Source: Bos javanicus
Lineage: Eukaryota; Chordata; Mammalia; Artiodactyla; Bovidae
Assembly: GCF_032452875.1 (NCBI RefSeq)
Contig: NC_083877.1
Coordinates: 45,805,724-45,869,723, forward strand
Reading direction: 5' to 3'
DNA: 64,000 bases
Part shown: positions 37,101 to 49,100 of the stretch, piece after piece
Layout: each line of letters opens with the position of its first letter
Position numbering within the stretch: position 1 is the first letter of the stretch
Position numbers and translations under genes: made by a program
Notes under the pieces: generated by a model
The model's database searches: none
Seen by the model: only the letters and a program-made list of their open reading frames with translations
Told to the model about the DNA's origin: nothing

Positions 37101-40100
37101 CACCAAATGGCCTGGTAGCATGCTTATTTCTGGTGTGTGTGTGTGTATATAAAACAAAATGTATTTATCCACAATGTGGGTTACCAGGAAAAGATTTTCC
37201 AAATAACGTTTCCTAAATAGATCTGTTTTGTCACTTCTGCAGGCTTTCTTCTTTGCCACCAACTTTTTTGTTGTGTGATAGAGTGCAGTTGAAATTGCTG
37301 AGATCCTAATGTCATATCTGTGCGTAAATCTAAGTTATGGGTTTATACAGACAACCAGTATATGGTTGTCTTTACATAAGAGAGAGTAGATAGTTGTCAC
37401 CAGTGCCTCCTCAACACACGCACACAGAAATATACTTCTGTTCTTCCTAAAAGCCTGCACTGTTTTATTAAGCTGACTGCAGTTTCACCAATTTGAGATT
37501 TCTTTATTTTAACAGGTTTTAAACAACCTGTTAAAATACAACTAGAAGGCTTAGGACTGTCTTAGTCTTCTGTTAGTGTGGATTTATAAGATTCTCTTCT
37601 TCTGTACACCTAGCCAAGGCTAATAATTTTAGAACCAATAGAAAGTGAAGGTAGAACAAGTAGTAGTTTTGGAAAATGAGACTTTGCTACAGGGGCTTTA
37701 GGCATCTTGAGGGTATTAATAAGAGATCATACTGTGTTTGGAAGATAAAAGACAACGATTTCAAAGAGGAAACGGTGATGACAAAGAAAAAGTTCTGCTA
37801 CTTTACACTGTTAATTAATGTGCACATTGATTTTGTGTATTAGTTTCTCAGAGTCATGTGCCTGAGCTTTCTTGAGCTGTTTTCACTGGGTTTTTAGAGA
37901 CTTGTTTTCTTAGCCTGAATTGACTGGTGAATAAGTAGCACATTGCAATAATTATATAGATTATTTTTTATTCTAGTACTCTCAAGTCTTAATCTTGAAA
38001 TTATTTTCACAATTAAATTTTATTATTTGTTTTTAACTTAACAGAGTGGAAGACGAAATGTTGATTTGGATTTGGCATCATCTCATAGAAAGAGAGGTGA
38101 GGATTAAATATTAAATGTATGATTAAATTAAGTAGCTCTTTTTATATCTGATGTATTTAGATCTGAATGTCATTGAAGCATTATTGTAAAAAAATTAGAA
38201 ACATTTTGTCAGAAAAGTTAAGAGGGAGATCATTTTCTTGAAAATAATACTCTTAAAAGTCTGGGAATGTATAGGAGTTAAAAATCGGTTCTGTTTCTCA
38301 TTTGTCATGTTTTGACTTTTTTAAAATTTTGTGGATTCTGGAAGCAGTACTTTATATTGTGGAGGAGTTATTGACATAATTTTCTATACTTTAGCTCACT
38401 GGTATAGTTCCTGTAGTTCAGATGGTGTTACAGGAAGAGCTCTTTACCTCACTCACCTTTCATACACATATATACACTTTTAAACTGAGAGTTTCTAATT
38501 TTTTTTCCTGTTTACCTCTCAAGATAAAACATGTAAGAAATAAACAGGTGATTTCTAAAAATGAAATTTTCCCATGAGGAGCAATTTTAGAGTGTTATCA
38601 AGAGTTAAATTTATTTGTTAAAAGCTGTATCTTAAAAAAAAAAAAAAGCTGTATCTTAATGAATAATATAGTTAACTCTTGTTTATATGTACCAATAGAT
38701 GGAAAGAACAGTTTTAGATAATACAAATCCAAGGTAACTAAAAACTCACCGAGTATTATTCTTTATTAATTTGCATTTGTAATTAAACCCATTTATTCTG
38801 TGGTTGTGAAAATGTGAAGTGTTAGAAGTTGCTGCTAGTGGCAATTTCCTAAGAGCTGGTGGGAAAACTTTTTTCCTCCTGATATTAAATCTTTTATATT
38901 TCAGAATTGAACCCTTCTCTCGATAGCTTCCTTGGCAGGATGTTAGGTTTACCTACAGGGAAAAAAAGTGAGAAGGGAAAACTGAGAAATTAGAGGAAGC
39001 AATGCACACACAGTTTTTTCATTTTTGTGTTTGTAACTTAGAAGAAATGTTGGTATTTATACTTAGAATACTAAGAATGATTTTTTTGAACTATTAGGAG
39101 TTATGAGGACTAGAGCTGGTACTTTATTGAAAAGTCTTTTAGTACTATAACATATCAAAGCTGCTGGGTTCCAAAGATATTATAGAGTATATGTGATATC
39201 AAAGAAATGTCATATGTAATGTGTATTTTATTGTTTTCTAATTCTTTGAAAATTGGCAGTTCATGTGCCATAATTAGCCAGAAGTATCATTTTCTTTAAC
39301 CACTTGAGTTAGGAATTAAATTTTTGGAACATTTTTACTTTCCTAATTTTTGTTAGCTCAGGTGAAAGTTGTTGCTTTGATTTTTATGTTATATTAATAA
39401 AAAGACGGCTTCAAACTCATTGGGTAGCATAAGGGATCCAACCTTTCATATTAAGAGCTTCCTACTATACTGGTATACTCATAAGTGTTATTCCATTGGC
39501 TAAAATTACTTTTCTCTCAGATATTTATTATGCTTATGAAAATATAAATTTGAGATTCAGTTTATGATAACTATGTCAGCATGTAGCAGCAGCAGTCAGC
39601 ATGTTGCAGAGTAATTTTTGGAATAAAACAAAAAGTGTTATTTTTAGCTTTGAATTAAGAATAACCTAGAATTCAAGTGTAAATTACTTAGAAATTAATA
39701 TGACACTTTAACTATCCTAGATTTGCTCCCTGTTCATAATTTTAATCCGTTGCCCTGTAAGTAGATTTCATGTGGTTTTAGAGCTAAGTAGATACAAATG
39801 AATTAATTATCCAAGTCCAGTTTATGGGTAAGCCAACTTTTCCAAAAGTTCAAGATAGTGCCAAGACCTGTCAAGTTCTTGAAACTTTATTTTATTGGAA
39901 ACAGGCAAATAAATAGGACCTCATGGGAAAAATTTGTTTAAATTACCCATTTAGGAGGTTATAATAGAGAGGCAAACTTGTTATTATGTTAATTATGATA
40001 GTATCACTTAATGTGGTACCAATTTATTCTAGTAATCATTTTATATCTTACTGTTCTCAGGCAAAAATTTTGCTGATAGCTTTGTTCCTAGAAGTAGGTG

Positions 40101-43100
40101 ACTAGAAAATGGAAGAATTACTGTTTTAGGAAGAGCAGCAAAAATACTTTTCAATCTCATGAATCATAGTGTTTGTGGATTAAACAATGAAAATGTATAC
40201 TTACTGGTTTCATTTATTTAATTATAATGAATTTCTTTTTTTTTTTAAAGAAATTAACATTGAAAATATACTTGGAACATTATATTTTCAAAAGAATTTT
40301 TTAAACTCATGTGTATTTAGAGATTACCCTCTGACCACAGCGGGGTTTTGTTTTGTTTTGTTCTTAAATGATGGTAAAATAAACCACTCTATTTTTTCCT
40401 TATTTATTGTCAAAATGGACCAAATGTCATAAGCTATAACATGCTTATCTTCAGTTGGCCAGATGAACATACCAAGTCTGAGAACTTTTTGGAGCAGTTC
40501 AGGTGTTCTGATTCTGACTTGAGCTATGAAGGACAAGCAGATGTCCAGCCAAGTGAGAATTCTTTTATGTGCTTATTTATCCCTTTCCAGTATTTTGAGG
40601 AGAAAATGTAAACTTTTTTCTCTCACTTTCCTTTTTCATTTATTAGTCTAGTAGTCCTGAGTTATTAAAAGTTTAGTAAGAGAAATTAGAGATAGCAATA
40701 TTTAATTGCATCTGTTATTGAAACTAAATGGATAAATTAATGACAATTAATGGTTGTATACACATTTAGCTGCTCTTAATATGTCTCCAAAGATACTCCT
40801 TGAGAGGGCCTAGTGCCTATAATTTCAGTGTTTGACATTGGGGATATTGGAATTCATGCTGTTGAGCCATGAATGCTTCTTTTCCCCTCATTCCAGTTAA
40901 TGTTTCACACTTGGTACAAGATCTTGGTCCAAGAAAGTGAATATGGTAGGAAGGAGTAAAGTGAGCAAACAAATTGAGTTCAGCCAACTTGCTCATCAGA
41001 GCTAAATTCTAAAAAAAAAAAAAAATCGTAAATTACTTTAAAAAGAGACAGGTGATCCGTATTTCTGCTTAGCACCCCAGAAGTAATATCAAATTTGAAT
41101 TCATGAGACACGTAAAAACTTTGCTATATGCCAGGTATCGTGCTAATCACTTCAAACATATTAACCCATTTAATTGTCATAATAACTTGTCAAAATTCTT
41201 GACAAAACCTGTTAAACTTGTTAGTATTTGGGTACTTTGATATGTAAAAGATTTGCTATAGTTGTGTAGAACTGAGCACCTTCTTTACTGAACGACAGTA
41301 CCTTTTTGCAGATACTTTAGTTTTTGTATTTAAGCTAAAGCTGATATAATCAGTGAAAAATGATGGAGATACCAAAGCAGAAATTTAAGAAGGAGCATCA
41401 TGGTTTGATTTCACCACCTTGCCCCAGGTCTTTGTGTTTTATTGCTAAATAATATCAGAAACATTTATCAACATGTGTGTTTCATGGTATGACTTGTATG
41501 GGTGAAATGCTATTTTATCTATGCATTTCAAATTAGATTGTATAAAGAAGAACAAATGTCAATGTTGTCTCCTGTATGAAATTTCTCCTTTTGTCTTCTG
41601 ATTCTTGTTGTGGTAGTGTATTTACTCCTTTTTGGCCAGTTGAGCCCCAGAAAAAAGAAGAGCTTCAAGCAAGTACATGATGGCATGTTTAATTTTTTTC
41701 CCCTTTTAGCTTGCCTACATATTTTATGGTTTATAAAGTATGTATTGCAGCTCTGCCATGTTCATTTTGAAAATTCCACCTAAGAACCAAGTTACAAGGA
41801 CAAGTAAACAATCTCAAATTTCTTGTTGGATTTCATATTTTCTTTTTATAGTAGGAGACTCTGAATTAATATTAAGTAAGAATTGGGTCAGTCACAGTTA
41901 CTCTGTAGAGGCTTTTGATACGCTTTTCAGACACAGTATTTCCTATAGTCAGACAAAACAGTACAGAACAAATTAGTTATTAGGTTATTATAATTTTTTT
42001 TTAAATTATAGTTTTTCATCTCTCATTTCCATACTATGAGATTTTGTGTTTCAAAGTATTTTTGATATCAGCCTAAACATTTTGGTTATAAAAATTCATT
42101 TATTTATCCTAATGCTTTCGAGTAGCGTCTTTCTTGTTCTTTCTTTTGTTCATACAAAGTTTTGTTTGGTCTATACACTTAATAAGTTGCATGTTTTAAA
42201 TTAGGGGTCAGAAAACTATGAATAGTGGGCTAAATGTGAATTGCTATCTTTGTTTTCAAGTTTTGTTGGAACACAACCACACTCATGTATTATCTATGGC
42301 TCCTTTCACATTACAACAGAAGAGTTGAGTAGTTGGACGAATCATGAATAATCCACAAAATCTAAAATATTTAATAACTGACTCTTTATAGATAAAGCTT
42401 GCTGATCCCTGCTTTAAATTGCAGAGAGGACTTAATTTGGGCATTGGCTACCTATTTCATAGGACATTTTGGAGTATATTAAGGCAATTCACTTCCTGTA
42501 GATTCTTCACAATTGAACCTTTGTGTAGGCAGGCAGTGGAATTCCCATGGATCAATGTTTTGTGAGTTGATTAACAACAAGTATTTGTAAGATCACTTCC
42601 CATAAACTTAAGGAATTAGTTTTATTAATTTAGAAGATCATTTTCTTTGAGCCTCTGTTTCCTCAAGTGAGGAAACTGAACTAGATAATCTTTAAGGTTG
42701 CTTTTACTTATGTGGTTCTAACATTAACTCTTTGCACATTTTATTTTCATTTTGAAAAATAATTATAAGTATTATAAGGTAGAAGAACTTTTTACTCTGA
42801 AATTTTTTTATTGAACCAATAGGCTCAATGCTAAGAACCAAAAAATATTATTTTTAAGTTAAGGTTAAATCCAGATTCTGATTTTGGAATGCTTACAGAA
42901 ATGAAAAATGATTCTTTTTTCCCCACATTCCACATTCCATGCTTTATTTTTTAAATATCATTTTTAATTAAATACATTATGCATCCATGACATTTTTCTT
43001 TGGATTTTTACTCTTTTCTGTTATACTTGTGAAAACAATCAGCTATACAATTAGGGGAAATTTTGAGACTGGTTATTTCTATTTCAATAGAACTGAAAAT

Positions 43101-46100
43101 CTAACATTTTTTAATCTTAAGAATTCTTGCTAAAATATGGAAGGCAGATAAACCATATATTCTTGTCATTCTAAATTATTTTAGTAGAATTCATATAAAT
43201 TATTTCATAGCTGCTTTATAATATTAACTGCCTGTTGTGAATTCCTGTGTCTCAATTTGAAGTCCTAAGGTTTTCCTGACATCATTATAATAAATCAGAA
43301 ATAAGTTAATACAGTCAATATTGTGTTAGTTCATTTTCTCTGTGGGCATTAGTAGTCCTCTTCCCAAATCTTTTCTATCTAGTATGTAACAAACGTAATT
43401 TTTGTAATACATGTTTTATTAGGTACCTCATTCCTAATTCATTCCCAATAGAAAAATTTGGTGGGTTCACACAGTAAGATATTCCACAGCACTCAAAGAA
43501 ATGAACTGTGGCTACATGGAATAATGTGAATGAGTATTAGCAATATTATACTGAAAACATACAAAAAGATTACATAAAATGATGCTTTTTTATAAGGTCA
43601 CAGGCAACTAACACCAAACATTATTTGTCTTGGGCATACATATAAAACAGTATTTAACAGCAGTAATGAAAGCGTTAGGTGGCAGGACACAGGAGAGAGA
43701 CGGGTTGTGGGGAGGAGCAGAAAGATAGTACTCTGCCAAGTTTTCTATTTCTTGTGTTCACATTTATTATAAATACAAAAGCAAGCCATGCATGGACCAA
43801 TGATGAGAGTATATCATGAGCCAGAGTATAATTAATCTAACTCATGTACCTGAGATCAGTTAAACCAAAAAAGACAAAGCTTGTAAGAATTTAGACATTG
43901 TTATATTTATTTAAAGCCCCAGCTGGCACATGACTTGGACAATGTTGTGATCACACATAATAACATTTTTGCTGTCTAATGTAAAGATTTTAAGCTATAA
44001 AATGCCCTTTGGCAAAACTAATGGTATTAGCCACTATTGTTATACCATTTGGCAATTTTATGTAGATATAATTTTATAGTAAATCTTATATATTCTTATC
44101 TGTGAAACTTTGCTTCTTCTATATAAAGGAGTTTCACAGCCTGCAATAAATATACATATAACACAGTGAAAATGTTTCTTACATTAATGAAACCCAAAGG
44201 TGATGATGTCTCCTTTTTGTTTAAGTTTACTTGCCCTTCTATGTTCATTTTTTTGGTAATATTTCATTGCAGATATGTAGACACTTTGCACAATCTTAAT
44301 TCACTCTTTGCAATGATAATGTTAAATCAGATGAAGTTCTATTGCTAGTTGATCTTAGCAGCAGTGTCCTAAATGCCTAGTTCTGTTGTGTTCATAAATG
44401 ATGGTCTGGTTTAATACTGCAGAGCCTTTTAAGCTAAGCATTTTGAGAACAGCTTCTGCCTTTCTTTTTCTTGTGGCAGCGTGTTGCTAAAGCGCTTACA
44501 GAGACACTGGTACATTAAACAGGGCTTTCCCTTTCTTTTCTTACATTGCTCTAGTTTTTGTTTGTTTATTGTTTTTTAGCAAAGCATTTTGCTCAGATTC
44601 ACTTAATGCATGCATGTATTCAAACATGAGTATCCATTCCTCACCAGTTGGTATGATAGCAGCACTCAGCCCTCATCTAGTTTCAGAATGTATGTTCTAC
44701 TTGGTCATTACTGATGCATGTTTGTTCTGTTTGTATATAGGTCCTATGCACAGTCAATTGGAATCTCTGAGTGACTCATGGACTCGCCTGAAACATAACA
44801 GAGACTGGTTGTGCAGTTCCTCTTATTCCTTTGAGTCTGATTTTGATCTTACCAAGTCTTTGGGAGTTCACACTTTGATTGAAAATGTTGTAAGCTTTGT
44901 GAGTGGAGATGTGGGGAATGCCCCAGGTTTTAAAGAGCCAGAGGAAAGTATGTCTACAAGTCCCCAGGCCTCCATCATTGCAATGGAGCAGCAACAGTTA
45001 AGGGCAGAAGTAAGTTTTTGATGTTTACTCCTTGTGAGGGACTATGAACCACTGAATGTACAATTAATAGGAAAATTTTTTCCTTTTCTTCTACTTCTTG
45101 CCTCCCTCTTTCCTTCACCTGAGCTTTTTGATGTTGCTATCTTAACTGGAGCAACTTGATATTTTCTTTGCAGTGAACAGTAGTGTATTTTTAATTGCTG
45201 TCTTTTAGAACAAGATACTCTAATCACTAAGTGTTTCCTTGTCTCCTAGAAACTATAATAAGATTGGTGGGTGACTATACAGATCTGCTCTTAGAGTCTC
45301 CATTTTTGACACATTTGTCTGTTTAAAAAGGGCTAGATTAGAACATCATGGTAATAATGATGAATGCTGAAGTTAATGAACAAAGCCTCTTAAGTATCTC
45401 CCTCAAAATATTTATTAATGATTGTGATTTTAACATGTCCTCAAATTCTTTGATACTCTTCCTGCCAGGAGGTTGAGCTTAATTTTCCTCCTCTTAAGAG
45501 TAAGCTGGACTTAGTGACTTAGAGCTACCAGAGTATGAAAATGGCGGGGAAAAGTAATTTTACTTTGCAGAAACCTGGCAGACATCACCTTAACCAACTG
45601 ATCAAGATTAATATCACCATAATTAATAAGTTACGCTAATACCATGCACGGTGATAATAATATGATAAGAAGGAGACTTTGTAATATTCTTCCCCCAAAT
45701 CCATATCTGTAGTCCAAACATTAGAAAACATCAGGCAAACTCAGATTGAGGGACATACTATAAAATACAGGAACAGCCCTTTGTAAGCGTCAGGGTCATG
45801 GAAAACAAAGACAGAAACTGTCACAGACTAAAGGAGACAAGACAACTAAATGCAGTGTAATATCCTGGATTGGATCCTGGAACATAAAAGGGGCATTATG
45901 GGGAAACTGGTGAAATCCAAATAAATTCTGTGGTTTGGTTAATAGTATTGTACCAATGTTAATTTGTTTTTGATAAATATACCATAATTATGTAAGATAT
46001 TAACGGTAGGAGAAACTTGGGGAAAGTATATAGGAACTCTTCTATAGATACAAAATTATTTCTAAATAAAAAGTTTATTTAAAAAAAAAAAAAGGAATAG

Positions 46101-49100
46101 GCCAGTTGACTGCTGTGGTGGATATTTGTCCTCCTAGGGAAGATAGAGCCCAAAGTTCAAGAGAACCACATTGAGACCTTCTGGGAATATTTCTTCTAAT
46201 TCTTGAACTAAAGAGTATTCATTCTATATAACAGTATTATAAGAAAAGAAAGCAATATCCTTACTACCTGACACTTTTGAAACCTTCACATGTATCTCCT
46301 CATGAGCATCACAGTAGTTCTGTGAGTAGATTAAAGTACTAATAGCCTCATTTTATACATGAAGAAACTGAGACTCAGGAGATTAAGTGAGTTTTCCAAG
46401 ACTGCATAGTAATTGGACTATTCTGGCCTTTAAACTAGGTCTCCTGCATCCAGATTTACTACTTTTTCCACTGTACTGTGTAACTTCTTTCATACTGAAG
46501 TATGCTGCAGAGACCTTAGAGATATTTTAATTTTTAAAGTCATAATAGCAAAATATTTATGTCAATAGAACAGATTCCTAAGAAATACCAAAATTTTCTG
46601 TACACTAAGAAATATATTATCTATGACATAGACAGTTATTTGTGTCTCAGTTCAGTGAAGAATTCTAAAATATGTTTATTTTACCTTTTCACAAGCTCCG
46701 TTTAGAGGCACTTCATCAGATACTTGTTCTGTTGTCTGGAATGGAAGAAAAAGGTAGCATCTCTCTGACAGGAAGCAGATTGAGCTCAGGTTTCCAGTCA
46801 TCCACTCTGCTCACATCTGTGAGGCTGCAGTTTCTAGCAGGGTGTTTCGGTTTAGGCACTGTTGGACATGCAGGAGCCAAAGGAGAGAGTGGCCGATTGC
46901 ATCACTATCAGGTAGGTGACAAAGCTGTCCTGTGAGGATGACACCTTAGCTGTATTTTTACACCACCAGTTTAATAATGCTAAACTTTTTGGTGTTTAGA
47001 AATGAGATTTAAAAATATAAAGACCTAAATGACTTAATGATATCATTGGTTTCATTTCTTGAGTAATAGTAGTGTAGCTGCAGTTAGATAAACCAATAGG
47101 TAAGCTATGGTACTGTTATACTTTTACATTCTTTGCTGGCTCAGTTTTATTATGCCTTAGCCAAATTGCATAGAGGTAGATTTAAGTTGGAACAGGGTTG
47201 GTATTTGGGAGGATGGGTTTCAAAAATTTACATTTTAGACTTGATCAATTTTTCTTAGTTTCTCTGGTTGTTTGAACTGTTTTTTTAAGTGTTCTCTTCA
47301 TGTCTTCCATGTTTAGAGAGGAGAAATGCTTTGTGAGAAAGGAGAAAGATTATATAGAATCAAGAATTTTCAAGCATTGAAAAATAAGTTTTAACTTTTA
47401 TACACTGAAATATATGAAATGATTAAAAACCACCATAGGGCTCTAGTATAGACTAGGGATAAAATGCTGTTACTTTCAAAAGCAGGAAGTGTTTATTTAG
47501 TTCTTTGGTCCACTTTTTGATTGGGTCTTTTATTTTTCTGGAATTGAGCTGCTTGTATATTTTTGAGATTAATTCTTTGTTCCTTTGTTTGCTATTATTT
47601 TCTCCCATTCTGAAGGCTGTCTTTTCACCTTGCTTATAGTTTCCTTTGTTGTGCAGAAGCTTTTAATTTTAATTAGGTCCCATTATTTTTGCTTTTATTT
47701 CTAGTATTCTGGGAGGTGGGTCATAGAGGATCCTGCTGTGATTTATGTCAGAGAGTATTTGGCCCATGTTTTCCTCTAGGAGTTTAATAGTTTCTGGTCT
47801 TACGTTTAGATCTTTAATCCATTTGGAGTTTATTTTTGTGTATGGTGTTAGAAAGTGTTCTAGTTCCATTCTTTTACAAGTGGTTGACCGGTTTTCCCAG
47901 CACCACTTGTTAAAGAGATTGTCTTTTCTCCATTGTATATTCTTGCCTCCTTTGTCAAAGATAAGGTGTCCATAGGTGTGTGGATTTATCTCTGGGCTTT
48001 CTATTTTGTTCCATTGATCTATATTTCTATCTTTGTGCCAGTACCATACTGTCTTGATGACTGTGGCTTTGTAGTAGAGCTTGAAGTCAGGCAGGTTGAT
48101 TCCTCCGTTTCCATTCTTCTTTCTCAAGATTGCTTTAGCTATTCGAGGTTTTTTGTATTTCCATACAAATTGTGAAATTATTTGTTCTAGTTCTCTGAAA
48201 AATACTGTTGGTAGCTTGATAGGGATTGCATTGAATCTGTAGATTGCTTTGGGTAGTATACTCATTTTCACTATATTGATTCTTCCGATCCATGAACGTG
48301 GTATATTCTTCCGTGTATTATTGTCTGCTTTGATTTCTTTCACCAGTGTTTTATAGTTTTCTATATATAGGTCTTTTGTTTCTTTAGGTAGATATCTTCC
48401 TGAGTATTTTATTCTTTTCATTGCAATGGGGAATAGAATTGTGTCCTTAATTTCTCTTTCTGTTTTCTCATTATTAGTGTATAGGAATACAAGGGATTTC
48501 TGTGTGTTAATTTTATATCCTGCAACTTTACTATATTCTATATTGTATAGTATATATTCTATATACTATATTGATTAGCTCTAGTAATTTTCTGGTGGAG
48601 TCTTTAGGGTTTTCTATGTAGAGGATCATGTCATCTGCAAAGACATACAGATGGCTAACAAACACGTGAAAAGATGCTCAACATCACTCATTATCAGAGA
48701 AATGCAAATCAGAACCACAATGAGGTACCATCTCATGCCAGTCAGAATGGCTTCTACCCAAAAGTCTACAAATAATAAATGCTGGAGAGGGTGAGGAGAA
48801 AAGGGAACCCTCTTACACTGTTGGTGGGAATGCAAACTAGTACAGCCACTATGGAGAACAGTGTGGGGAGATTCCTTAAAAACCTGGAAATAGAACTGCC
48901 TTATGACCCAGCAATCCCACTGCTGGGCATACACACTGAGGAAACCAGAATTGAAAGAGACACTTGTACCCCAGTGTTCATCGCAGCACTATTTATGTGT
49001 GTGTGTATATATATATATACACACACACATACACATATAGCCAGGACATAGAAGCAACCTAGATGTCCATCAGCAAACAAATGGATAAGAAAGCTGTGGT

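Larger units (their letters stand above)
30844..38044. other. Intron 16 (7.2 kb)
   Basis: SINEs and LINEs crowd 31-35.7 kb. 35720-38044 holds no recognised repeat apart from a hairpin and a (GT)n run near 37135. Confidence 0.65.
38097..44740. other. Intron 17 (6.6 kb, young-repeat-poor)
   Basis: No Bov-tA, BOV-A2, BovB or bovine L1 copy seen. Contains three candidate cassette exons, a poly(A)-only insertion and one hAT-type mini-element. The rest is AT-rich unique-looking sequence; 43500-43780 may be a very old repeat. Confidence 0.7.

Noticed and set aside
44481..44510. 30-nt segment with a strong acceptor (ctttttcttgtggcag) and ACTG|gtacat
   Set aside because: Open only in phase 0 or 2; in the required phase 1 it has an immediate taa. 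Might be a poison microexon but nothing else supports it.
44580..44650. Possible exon just upstream of exon 18 (gttttttag acceptor, g|gtatga donor)
   Set aside because: 71 nt, needs phase 2 on entry while exon 17 leaves phase 1; in phase 1 it meets a stop. The long open frame over 44569-45021 is a shadow of exon 18 extended into the intron.
44776..44994. Antisense open frames opposite exons (here and at 29987-30274, 53887-54078)
   Set aside because: Shadows of HERC1 coding sequence on the other strand.
47669..48421. 250-codon open frame on the - strand
   Set aside because: It is the C-terminal part of an L1 ORF2 in an inverted, truncated copy, not a gene.
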